Shown here in pieces: positions 1-6,607 of a stretch of 7,455 bases of DNA. The notes beneath the pieces were generated by a model. The model had not been told where the DNA came from. It ran no database searches and saw only the letters and a list, made by a program, of their open reading frames with translations. Origin of the DNA: Chloroflexota bacterium (GTDB taxonomy: Bacteria > Chloroflexota > Anaerolineae > 4572-78); assembly GCA_024278015.1 (NCBI GenBank), contig JAJRUC010000174.1, forward strand, positions 1 through 7,455, in the 5' to 3' direction. A program made the position numbers and the translations under genes. Each line of letters starts with the position of its first letter. Position 1 is the stretch's first letter.

Positions 1-163
1 ACCTGTGCCCTTCGGGTATCCCCCTGAAAGGGGGCGGGCCATTCCCCCCGCTTGAGGGCGCGAAGCGGTTTCTTCATCAGGGATTAAGGGGGGAGCAACT
101 ACAACTTCACCGGCTTGTTGTTTGACAATGAGTGCCACAAGTATTTTACGGATAGACATTAAG
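1..163. other. Non-coding leader upstream of mfd with GC-rich hairpins
   Basis: I see no supported gene here. The stretch holds several inverted repeats. CCCCCT (20-25) and AGGGGG (29-34) form a perfect 6-bp stem around a GAA loop. TCCCCCC (43-49) pairs with GGGGGGA (88-94), and CCGCTT (48-53) pairs with AAGCGG (63-68), overlapping the outer arm by two bases. They could be the terminator of a gene left of the window or a dispersed intergenic repeat; no T tract follows any of them, so a classical intrinsic terminator on the + strand is not shown. The hairpins resemble those in the gap at 5397-5444. Confidence 0.5.
122..150 (+). promoter_or_regulatory. Possible sigma-70-type promoter for mfd
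   Basis: A perfect TTGACA (122-127) is followed at 17 bp by TTTACG (145-150), a poor -10 box; the better TATTTT at 142-147 is only 14 bp away. The -35 match is exact and lies just upstream of the mfd start I prefer (164), which would give a very short leader. This is a sequence match only. It also argues against a coding start at the TTG at 122, which is the first base of this box. Confidence 0.3.
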
Positions 164-3100
164 ATGATAAATCTTTCGGTATTATTGCGCTTGTTTAACC
201 AGACAGACCCCCTGCGGCAGGTGATAACCCGGCTGGCCGAAGGTCAACCCGTGGCCCACCCGCTTAAAATTCCCGCCGCCGCCCGAATGCCCCTGCTGGC
301 CGCTTTGCACCATCACCTGCAAATGCCCATTCTGTTGGTGGCGGGCCGGGCCAACCGGGCCCGAACCCTGACCGACCAGCTCCGCTTTTGGGCCGCCGAC
401 CCCGGCTGCGTCCACCGGCTGCCGGACCCCGGCGTACTGCCCTACGAGCGCGTGCCGTGGAACAAGGAAACGGTGGCCCGGCGCGTGGCAGCCTTAACCG
501 CCCTGGCAACCGCTGATGACCGGCCCACGCCGCCCATCGTGGTCACATCGGCGCGGGCGTTGATGCAAAAAACCATGCCCGTTGCCTGGCTGCGGCAATC
601 GCTGCGCTCCTACCGCCTGGGCCGGCAAATTGACATGACCGACACGCTGCAATGGTGGCTGAATATGGGCTACGAAAGACGGGACGTGGTGGAAGCGCCG
701 GGCGAGTTCAGCCGGCGGGGGGGCATTCTGGACATCTTCCCCCCCACCTTCTCCAATCCGATACGGATTGAGCTTTTTGGCGATGAAATTGACTCCCTGC
801 GCGTGTTTGACCCCTTCACCCAGCGCTCTGAAAGCAAACTGACCACCTTCACCATCGGCCCGGCCACCGAAGCCCTGCCCGTACACGCCCCCGCCGCCGC
901 CCAAACCCTGGCCGGGCTGAATACCGCCGCGCTGCAACCCGTGGCCGATTATGATGTGCGCGAAGCCGTGACCCTGCTTGAGGCCGGTATCACCTTTTCC
1001 GGTATGGAAAATTATCTGCCCTTGATGTCCGCCGGGCTATCCAACCTGCTTGATTTTTTGCCCGCCGACAGCCTGGTGGTGATGGAAAACCCCGCCGAAC
1101 TGGAAGCTATTGTGTCGGATTTGAAGGAGCAGGCCGGTCAATTAAAGACCGATTTAATTGAGCAGCACGTGTTGCCCCCGGACTGGCCGCCATCGTTTTT
1201 TGAGTGGGCAGCGGTCAAAACGTGTTTGCAGCAGCATCGGGTGGTGACGCTGGGCTTTGACCGCCGGCCCGACGCCCCGGACGATACGGCGGCAGCCGCC
1301 CCGGACCTGTCCGGTATTTTCGGCAGCCCCACGGTGTTTGGAGGGCAGGTTAAAAACGCTGTCGCCGAGTTGCTCCGGCGCAAACAGGCCGGCGAGCGGG
1401 TTATCATCGCCAGCCGGCAGGCCGCCCGTTTAAGCGGTTTTCTGGTTGATGCGAATATTGTGGCCGAGCCGGTGGAATCGTTGGCCGCGCCGCCGCCGGC
1501 GGGCAGTATCACCGTGTTCAACGGCCCGCTGCTGGAAGGCTGGCTGCTGCGGCCCAGAGAGGGCGCCGCCCCGCTGCTGTCTGTTTTCACCGATGCTGAA
1601 CTCTTTGGCGTGCGTAAACCTCAGCCGCGTCGCCGCCCCCGCCGCCACGCGGGCGTTACCCCGGAAACCTTCTTCGCCGATGTGAAGGCCGGCGATTACG
1701 TGGTTCATATCGAACACGGCATCGGCGTTTTTCATGGGCTGGTCAAACTGGCCTTCGATGGCGTTGAGCGCGAATATTTGCAGGTTAATTATCGTCAAAA
1801 CGATAAATTGTACGTGCCCATCCATCAGGCCGACAGATTATCCCGCTACGTGGGCGCAGACGACAGCCCGCCCAAACTGAACCGGCTGGGCACGGCAGAC
1901 TGGACGCGCATTAAAAAGCGGGCCAAAGCGGCGGTGGCCGATATTGCCGACGAATTGCTGCGAATTTACGCCGCCCGACAGGTGGTGCCGGGCCGGGCCT
2001 TCGCCCCGGATGCAGAGTGGCAGCGCGAACTGGAGGCTTCCTTCCCCTATGTGGAAACGGAAGACCAACTCCACGCCCTGGCCGATGTGAAGCGCGACAT
2101 GGAATCGCCCCGCCCCATGGACCGCCTGATTTGCGGCGATGTGGGTTACGGCAAAACCGAAGTCGCCCTGCGGGCCGCCTTCAAAGCGGTAATGGACGGC
2201 GCGCAGGTGGCGATACTGGTTCCCACCACCGTGCTGGCCCAGCAGCACTTCAATACCTTCCGCTCCCGGCTGGCGGCCTACCCCGTCACCGTCGAGATGC
2301 TGTCTCGCTTCCGCACCCGCCGGGAGGCCGACCAGGTTTTGCGCGGCATGGCCGCCGGGCGGGTGGATATTGTCATCGGCACGCACCGCCTGTTACAAAA
2401 AGACATCGTTTTTAAAGACCTGGGCTTGCTGATTGTGGATGAGGAGCAGCGCTTTGGCGTATCGCACAAGGAACGGCTCAAGGAACTGCGGGCCAACGTT
2501 GATACCCTGACCCTCAGCGCCACGCCCATCCCGCGCACCCTGCACATGGCCGTCACCGGCGTGCGCCACATGAGCGTCATCGAAACCCCGCCCGAAGAAC
2601 GGCTGCCCATCAAAACCAGCGTAGCCAAAGCCGATGACGCCCTCATTCGTACCGCCATTTTACGCGAACTGGACCGGGGCGGGCAGGTGTATTTTGTGCA
2701 TAACCGGGTGATGGGCATTCAGCAAATGGCGAATCATATTCGCCGCCTGGTGCCGGAGGCGCAAGTGGTCATCGGCCACGGCCAAATGTCGGAGCGCAAG
2801 CTGGAGCAGGTAATGCTCGATTTTGCCGCCGGCGAGTACGATGTGCTGGTCAGCACCACCATCATTGAATCCGGTCTGGATATTCCCAACGTCAACACCA
2901 TCATCATCAATCGGGCCGACAAATTTGGGCTGGCCCAGCTTTACCAGTTGCGCGGTCGGGTGGGCCGGGCGGCGGTGCAATCGTATGCCTGGTTGCTGGT
3001 TCCCGATAATTACAACCTGCCCGAACTGGCCCGCCGCCGGCTGGAAGCCATTCAGGAGGCCAGCGAACTGGGGGCCGGTTTTCAAATTGCCATGCGGGAT

Positions 3101-3724
3101 CTGGAGATTCGGGGGGCGGGCGATTTACTCGGTTCGCGCCAGCACGGGCATATTTCGGCGGTGGGGTTTGACCTGTACGTGCGCTTGCTGGCCCAGGCGG
3201 TGCAGGCCCTTAAAAGCGGCCAGGCCGATGCGGAGAGCGTGGATGAACAATTTGCCGCCGCCTACCTGACCCCCCTGGAAGAGGATATTCAAATTAATCT
3301 GCCGCTGCCGGTTTTCTTGCCGGAAGATTACGTTTCGGAGGACCACTTGCGGATTAAATTGTACCGGCGGATGGGGAATCTGGCTTCGATGGCAGAGGTG
3401 GAGGCCATGGGCCGCGAGCTTGAGGACCGCTTTGGCCCCTTGCCGCAGCCCGTGGTCAATTTGCTGTATCAGCTAAACCTGAAGGTTTTGTGCCGGGCGG
3501 CGGGGGTAAAACTGTTGAACACCGAAAGCGGCTCCATCGTCATTCACGCCGATTCACTGGAAGAGATTGACCGCCAGGTTTTGCAAAACCGGCTGGAATT
3601 GGGGGCGAAGGTCAACCGCCGGCAGGTGGTTTTGCCCATGCGCGGTGATGCTTCGGTCTGGCAGGCTTCGCTGGAGAAGGCGCTGGTCTTTTTGGGCCGG
3701 CTGGTCAACGACCCCGGACGGTAA
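164..3724 (+). CDS. mfd: Transcription-repair coupling factor Mfd (superfamily 2 ATPase)
   Basis: Mfd removes RNA polymerase stalled at DNA lesions and recruits UvrA for nucleotide excision repair. The product is about 1186 aa (E. coli Mfd is 1148). In order there is an N-terminal UvrB-like module (FSRRGGILDIFPP near residue 182) whose ATP site is degenerate, with no GKT, as usual for Mfd. Next is a CarD-like RNA-polymerase-interacting domain, about 505-565 (GDYVVHIEHGIGVFHG). The RecG-like translocase motor follows: Walker A GDVGYGKTE 658-666, DEEQ 759-762, SATPIPRTL 785-793, GLDIP from 904, and RGRVGR 930-935. The C-terminal TRCF domain spans about 1045-1160. All motor motifs are intact. 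The frame is also open from a TTG at 122 and an ATG at 128; I prefer the ATG at 164 because MINLSVLLRLF resembles normal Mfd N-termini and a TTGACA box occupies 122-127. No strong Shine-Dalgarno precedes any candidate, so the start is uncertain by up to 14 codons. The gene is monocistronic within the window and converges on the mevalonate cluster. Confidence 0.97.
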   Translation: MINLSVLLRLFNQTDPLRQVITRLAEGQPVAHPLKIPAAARMPLLAALHHHLQMPILLVAGRANRARTLTDQLRFWAADPGCVHRLPDPGVLPYERVPWNKETVARRVAALTALATADDRPTPPIVVTSARALMQKTMPVAWLRQSLRSYRLGRQIDMTDTLQWWLNMGYERRDVVEAPGEFSRRGGILDIFPPTFSNPIRIELFGDEIDSLRVFDPFTQRSESKLTTFTIGPATEALPVHAPAAAQTLAGLNTAALQPVADYDVREAVTLLEAGITFSGMENYLPLMSAGLSNLLDFLPADSLVVMENPAELEAIVSDLKEQAGQLKTDLIEQHVLPPDWPPSFFEWAAVKTCLQQHRVVTLGFDRRPDAPDDTAAAAPDLSGIFGSPTVFGGQVKNAVAELLRRKQAGERVIIASRQAARLSGFLVDANIVAEPVESLAAPPPAGSITVFNGPLLEGWLLRPREGAAPLLSVFTDAELFGVRKPQPRRRPRRHAGVTPETFFADVKAGDYVVHIEHGIGVFHGLVKLAFDGVEREYLQVNYRQNDKLYVPIHQADRLSRYVGADDSPPKLNRLGTADWTRIKKRAKAAVADIADELLRIYAARQVVPGRAFAPDAEWQRELEASFPYVETEDQLHALADVKRDMESPRPMDRLICGDVGYGKTEVALRAAFKAVMDGAQVAILVPTTVLAQQHFNTFRSRLAAYPVTVEMLSRFRTRREADQVLRGMAAGRVDIVIGTHRLLQKDIVFKDLGLLIVDEEQRFGVSHKERLKELRANVDTLTLSATPIPRTLHMAVTGVRHMSVIETPPEERLPIKTSVAKADDALIRTAILRELDRGGQVYFVHNRVMGIQQMANHIRRLVPEAQVVIGHGQMSERKLEQVMLDFAAGEYDVLVSTTIIESGLDIPNVNTIIINRADKFGLAQLYQLRGRVGRAAVQSYAWLLVPDNYNLPELARRRLEAIQEASELGAGFQIAMRDLEIRGAGDLLGSRQHGHISAVGFDLYVRLLAQAVQALKSGQADAESVDEQFAAAYLTPLEEDIQINLPLPVFLPEDYVSEDHLRIKLYRRMGNLASMAEVEAMGRELEDRFGPLPQPVVNLLYQLNLKVLCRAAGVKLLNTESGSIVIHADSLEEIDRQVLQNRLELGAKVNRRQVVLPMRGDASVWQASLEKALVFLGRLVNDPGR

Positions 3725-3738
3725 AAGAACGGTAATCC

Positions 3739-3768
3739 CGCAGGGGTACAATGCATCGTGCCCCTGCG
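3739..3768. terminator. 30-bp imperfect palindrome, probable bidirectional terminator or REP-like element
   Basis: CGCAGGGG (3739-3746) is perfectly matched by CCCCTGCG (3761-3768). The stem extends through a G-T wobble and two more pairs to 3749/3758, leaving an 8-nt loop centred on the self-complementary ATGCAT (3751-3756). It fills most of the 54-bp gap between the convergent mfd and DUF35 genes, the expected place for a shared terminator. There is no T run on the + side; on the minus side a TTCTTTT lies about 9 nt beyond the stem, so intrinsic termination is more plausible for the minus-strand cluster. A dispersed palindromic repeat is the alternative. Confidence 0.6.
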
Positions 3769-3778
3769 CAAACCCATT

Positions 3779-4186
3779 TCAGGCCGCCGCCAGTTGCGGC
3801 CGAAATTTGTAGCCGTACAAAATCAACCCTTCGTCGCCCTGTTCAGCCAGCTTGCGCGTGACCATCTCTACCGGCATACCGATTTGCACGTCGTCGTTTT
3901 GCACGTCGGTCAGTTGGGCGGTAATCAGCGGGCCTTCTTTCAGCTTTACCAAAGCGACCGTGTACGGGGCTTGCGTTTCAAAGCCTTCCGGGGCGTTGTA
4001 AATGGCGGTATGGGAAAAGACCTCGCCCTTGCCGCTGAAGTGAAAATCCGGGCCGGCTGCTTCGGCGCAGTGGGGGCACACATCGCGGGGCGGAAAGATT
4101 TTGTCGTGGCAGGTGGGACACTCTTCACCCACCAGGCTATAACGTTGGGCATTCAGTCTCCAGTGTCGAGCGATTTCTACAGTCAT
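3779..4186 (-). CDS. Zn-ribbon/OB-fold protein (DUF35 family), probable thiolase-HMG-CoA synthase bridging subunit
   Basis: This is a 135-aa protein with the two-part DUF35 architecture. The N-terminal rubredoxin-like zinc ribbon has four cysteines as two CxxC pairs, C23/C26 (CPTC) and C37/C40 (CPHC). An OB-fold follows from about residue 45, with the family-typical segments GKGEVFSHT and YTVALVKLKEGP. In the archaeal acetoacetyl-CoA thiolase/HMG-CoA synthase complex the DUF35 member holds the two enzymes together and helps form their shared CoA site, and that role is inferred here from gene order. The start is secure: GGAGG (4199-4195) lies 8 nt before the ATG at 4186. Only 17 bp separate it from the thiolase stop, and its Shine-Dalgarno sits in that gap, so the two are almost certainly co-transcribed and probably translationally coupled. 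DUF35 proteins also partner thiolases in lipid and steroid breakdown, but the adjacent synthase makes the mevalonate role the better reading. It is cytoplasmic, with no signal or membrane segment. Confidence 0.93.
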   Translation of the reverse strand: MTVEIARHWRLNAQRYSLVGEECPTCHDKIFPPRDVCPHCAEAAGPDFHFSGKGEVFSHTAIYNAPEGFETQAPYTVALVKLKEGPLITAQLTDVQNDDVQIGMPVEMVTRKLAEQGDEGLILYGYKFRPQLAAA

Positions 4187-4194
4187 TATTATTT

Positions 4195-4199
4195 CCTCC
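4195..4199 (-). promoter_or_regulatory. Shine-Dalgarno of the DUF35 gene
   Basis: GGAGG on the minus strand, 8 nt before the ATG at 4186. It lies wholly in the short gap after the thiolase stop and fixes the DUF35 start. Confidence 0.85.
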
Positions 4200-4203
4200 G
4201 AAA

Positions 4204-5367
4204 TTATTGATTCAGATTATTGGTTAAAATGTGGGTCACAATGGTGGCGCCGCTGCCGCCGATATTTTGCGTCATGCCGATGCGCGGCCCGGCAAGCTGA
4301 TTTTTGCCCGCCTGCCCCCGAAGCTGCAAGGCCGCTTCCACAATTTGATACATGCCGGTGGCGCCCACCGGATGGCCCCGCGCCTTCAGGCCGCCCATCG
4401 TGGCGATGGGCAACCGGCCGTCAAGGGCAATCTCTCCATCGACGGCCAGGCGCGTGCCCTGCCCCGGTTCGGCAAAGCCGCAGGCTTCCAGACTGAGGGC
4501 GGCCATAATGGTGAAGGCGTCGTGCAGCTCAAAAAAGTCAATATCTTGCGGGCCGATGTGCGCTTGCTTGTAGGCTTTTTGGGCCGATGTTTCCGCTGCT
4601 TGCAGCCACAGCGGATTTTTGCGGTCATGCACGGCCAGGCTGTCGGTAGCTGCCGCCGAACCGAGAATCCGGACGGCGTTGTCTGAAAATTCGCGGGCCA
4701 GTTCGGTGGGGCACAGGATGACGGCGGCGGCCCCGTCGGCCATGGGGCTGGCATCGAACAGGGTGATGGGGTCGGCTACTACCCCGGCCTTCATAAACGT
4801 GTCCTGGCTGATGGCCCGCTGGAACATGGCGTTGGGGTTGTTGGCTCCGTTGGCGTGGGCGTTGACGCTGAAATTGGCAAAATCTTCTTTGCTCAGGCCG
4901 TATTCGTACATGTAGCGGCGCATAATCAGGGCATTGAGGGCCACAAACGTTACGCCGTGAACCGTTTCGTAATCGGCGTCGGCGGCAGAGGCCAGCCCGG
5001 CGGTTACTTTGCTGCCCACATCGTCGGTCATCTTTTCCACGCCGACCACGGCTACCACATCCTGATAACCGCCGGCCACGCCCATCAACCCCTGCCGAAA
5101 GGCGGCGGCTCCACTGGCGCAGGCGGCCTCTACTTTGACCGCTTCGATGCCGCGCATGCCGGCAAAATCGGCTACCAGCGCCCCCAAATGGGCCTGCCCG
5201 CTGATTTCGCCGGACAGCATATTGCCCAGATAGAGCGCGTCAACCCGGTCTGTGCCGGCGTCTCGCATAGCCAGGCTGAGGGCATCGTATGCCAAATGAC
5301 GCAAACTGCGGCTCCAATGTTCGCCCACCGGCGTTTGTCCTATTCCAATGATGGATACGTCTCTCAT
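4204..5367 (-). CDS. Archaeal/SCP-x-type thiolase, probable acetyl-CoA C-acetyltransferase
   Basis: This 387-aa protein probably condenses two acetyl-CoA into acetoacetyl-CoA, the first step of the mevalonate pathway. The nucleophilic cysteine is C83 in EAACASG. The usual thiolase NEAF motif is replaced by HDAF (282-285), and GHPVGATG (331-338) supplies the conserved GHP histidine. The C-terminal CxG cysteine motif is replaced by NIGGSG (368-373). These replacements are normal in the archaeal and SCP-x branch and do not indicate damage. The length fits that branch. The frame is open to 5397, but I start at the ATG at 5367 because GAGG (5375-5372) lies 4 nt upstream and the family N-terminus begins there (MRDVSIIGIGQTPVG). 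It is third in a minus-strand cluster, 118 bp after the HMG-CoA synthase and 17 bp before DUF35. A beta-oxidation thiolase is the alternative, made unlikely by the neighbours. It is cytoplasmic, presumably in complex with the flanking products. Confidence 0.93.
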   Translation of the reverse strand: MRDVSIIGIGQTPVGEHWSRSLRHLAYDALSLAMRDAGTDRVDALYLGNMLSGEISGQAHLGALVADFAGMRGIEAVKVEAACASGAAAFRQGLMGVAGGYQDVVAVVGVEKMTDDVGSKVTAGLASAADADYETVHGVTFVALNALIMRRYMYEYGLSKEDFANFSVNAHANGANNPNAMFQRAISQDTFMKAGVVADPITLFDASPMADGAAAVILCPTELAREFSDNAVRILGSAAATDSLAVHDRKNPLWLQAAETSAQKAYKQAHIGPQDIDFFELHDAFTIMAALSLEACGFAEPGQGTRLAVDGEIALDGRLPIATMGGLKARGHPVGATGMYQIVEAALQLRGQAGKNQLAGPRIGMTQNIGGSGATIVTHILTNNLNQ

Positions 5368-5370
5368 AAG

Positions 5371-5375
5371 TCCTC
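5371..5375 (-). promoter_or_regulatory. Shine-Dalgarno deciding the thiolase start
   Basis: GAGGA on the minus strand, 3 nt before the ATG at 5367 (4 nt counting GAGG as the core). The spacing is on the short side but it is the only match next to a family-consistent start; the upstream in-frame ATG at 5397 lies in the hairpin-rich gap and would add ten unrelated residues. Confidence 0.6.
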
Positions 5376-5396
5376 TGATGATTTCTCCCCCCTGCA

Positions 5397-5417
5397 TCCC
5401 CCCTCACAGAGGGGGGA
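5397..5417. repeat. Perfect 9-bp GC hairpin in the synthase-thiolase gap
   Basis: TCCCCCCTC (5397-5405) and GAGGGGGGA (5409-5417) are exact reverse complements around a 3-nt ACA loop. The hairpin lies inside the mevalonate cluster, 30 bp upstream of the thiolase ATG. In mRNA it would be very stable, so it could partly terminate transcription, protect RNA ends, or be part of a dispersed element. No T tract follows on the minus strand. Confidence 0.65.
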
Positions 5418-5421
5418 ATTA

Positions 5422-5458
5422 CCCTCTCCCCCACGGGGGGAGGGTTAGAGAGAGGGGG
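5422..5458. repeat. Second GC hairpin region, alternative pairings
   Basis: CTCCCCC (5426-5432) pairs with GGGGGAG (5436-5442) around a 3-nt ACG loop. Alternatively CCCTCTC (5422-5428) pairs with GAGAGGG (5450-5456). The two structures are mutually exclusive because they share 5426-5428. It lies directly beside the hairpin at 5397-5417. Confidence 0.5.
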
Positions 5459-5485
5459 AAAAAGCCGATTCAATAATTCTCCAAC

Positions 5486-6541
5486 TCAGGCCAGCAATAA
5501 TTTGCCTCGATAGCGGGCGTAGCGGGCGTAGTCAATTTCCCGGCGGCGACTGATGTAGGCTTGCGTAGTGGGCGCGCGACGGGCCACCCCTTCAATTCCA
5601 TCCGATACCAGCAGCGAGAAGGCGTCTGACCCGGCCCCGGAGCCGAAACTGACGCACAGGATGCGGTCTCCGGGCCGGGCAATATCCAGCGCCGCCGTCA
5701 GGCCCAGCATAGCCGCGCCGGAATAGGTGTTGCCCACCACCGGGCTGAGCAGGCCGGTTTCCCACTGCGCCTTCTCAAAGCCGAGCATCTTCGCCGCCCG
5801 CCGGGGAAATTTGGCGTTGGGTTGGTGCAAAATAACGTGCTGATAATCTTTGGGCGTGCGGCCCAGTTCGCTCATTATCGTTTTGGCCGCCGAAAGCACA
5901 TGCTCAAAATAGGCCGGTTCGCCGGTAAAACGCTGGCCGTGGCTGGGATAGTGAGCGTGGGGGCGTCGCCAAAAATCCGGGGTATCGGTTACAAACGAAA
6001 AGGTGGCCTCAAAGGTGGCAATGCTCTCTGCTGCCGGGCCGATGAGGCAGGCCGCGCCGCCGGATGCGGCGGTGTATTCCAGGGCGTCGCCGGGCCGGCC
6101 CTGGGCCGTATCTGCGCCGACAGCCAGCACATAGCGTTGCATACCGGAGGCCACAAACCCGATGCCCGCCTGCATGGCTTCCGTGCCCGCTTTGCAGGCA
6201 AATTCCCAATCGCCGGCCTGGGTATGGGGCACGGCCCCAATTGCTTCGGCCACAATGGTGCTGGTCGGTTTAACGGCGTAAGGGTGGCTTTCGCTGCCCA
6301 CCCACACCGCCCCGATGCGTTGCGGATTGATTTGCGCCCGCAGCAGGGCGTTGCGGGCCGCTTCCAGGGCGATGGTCACGGTATCTTCGTCCAAACCGGC
6401 CACCGCTTTTTCAGTGATGGGCGTGCCGCCCTTGCCGTCCGTCCACACCTGCGAAATCGCCTTCGCCGGGATGCGATAGCGGGGGATGTATGAGCAGTAG
6501 CCTACAATACCCACCGGCTTTATCGGTTTCATAATTGCCAT
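5486..6541 (-). CDS. Archaeal-type hydroxymethylglutaryl-CoA synthase
   Basis: The enzyme condenses acetyl-CoA with acetoacetyl-CoA to give HMG-CoA. The product is 351 aa, the size of the archaeal-type family (about 350) and shorter than eukaryotic or typical bacterial MvaS enzymes. Catalytic candidates are all present: E84 in VGSESHPY, the acyl-accepting C116 in DWEFACKAGTE, H239 in VILHQPNAKFP and N271 in VVGNTYSGA. The C-terminal SFGSGAGSDAFSL (298-310) is family-typical. The frame is open to a TTG at 6559, but GGAG (6550-6547) is placed 5 nt before the ATG at 6541, and the conserved sequence starts soon after (KPVGIVGYCSYIPRYRI), so I start there. It follows the reductase remnant and precedes the thiolase, the same synthase-thiolase-DUF35 order as in archaea. 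A ketoacyl-ACP synthase III is excluded by the HMG-CoA synthase motifs. Its active site looks intact, so the protein should be functional even if the reductase is broken. Confidence 0.95.
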   Translation of the reverse strand: MAIMKPIKPVGIVGYCSYIPRYRIPAKAISQVWTDGKGGTPITEKAVAGLDEDTVTIALEAARNALLRAQINPQRIGAVWVGSESHPYAVKPTSTIVAEAIGAVPHTQAGDWEFACKAGTEAMQAGIGFVASGMQRYVLAVGADTAQGRPGDALEYTAASGGAACLIGPAAESIATFEATFSFVTDTPDFWRRPHAHYPSHGQRFTGEPAYFEHVLSAAKTIMSELGRTPKDYQHVILHQPNAKFPRRAAKMLGFEKAQWETGLLSPVVGNTYSGAAMLGLTAALDIARPGDRILCVSFGSGAGSDAFSLLVSDGIEGVARRAPTTQAYISRRREIDYARYARYRGKLLLA

Positions 6542-6546
6542 AAGTT

Positions 6547-6550
6547 CTCC
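6547..6550 (-). promoter_or_regulatory. Shine-Dalgarno deciding the HMG-CoA synthase start
   Basis: GGAG on the minus strand, with a 5-nt AACTT spacer before the ATG at 6541. It falls inside the reading frame that would begin at the TTG at 6559, which argues against that longer start. Confidence 0.75.
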
Positions 6551-6562
6551 AAAAGCCAATTC

Positions 6563-6607
6563 AAAGTGAAAAAATTATTGAATTTTGCTCCTTGCTTTTT
6601 TCACTTT
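6563..6607. repeat. 12-bp perfect inverted repeat, AT-rich, at the reductase 3' end
   Basis: AAAGTGAAAAAA (6563-6574) is exactly complementary to TTTTTTCACTTT (6596-6607), with a 21-nt spacer. It covers the last codons and stop of the reductase fragment and most of the gap to HMG-CoA synthase. On the minus-strand transcript the left-hand arm ends in six A and the distal arm begins with six U, so it could fold but is a weak terminator. It stands out as AT-rich in a GC-rich window and may mark a rearrangement or a small inserted element. Confidence 0.55.

Noticed and set aside
1838..2386. Long open frames antisense to mfd (also at 494-937, 1138-1590 and 2660-3085)
   Set aside because: They are products of high GC codon use in mfd, rich in low-complexity residues, without ribosome sites or any recognisable domain.
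5368..5397. Longer thiolase beginning at the ATG at 5397
   Set aside because: The ten extra codons come from the repeat-rich gap and do not resemble thiolase N-termini; a GAGG sits right before the ATG at 5367.
4855..5448. Plus-strand open frame of 197 codons opposite the thiolase
   Set aside because: It is antisense to well-supported thiolase sequence and runs into the hairpin gap; no motif or ribosome site supports it.
5397..5458. CRISPR repeats
   Set aside because: The repeats are local inverted hairpins, not regularly spaced direct repeats with spacers, and no cas gene is present.
6542..6559. Longer HMG-CoA synthase beginning at a TTG at 6559
   Set aside because: The six extra codons include the GGAG ribosome site of the ATG at 6541, and family similarity begins only after that ATG.
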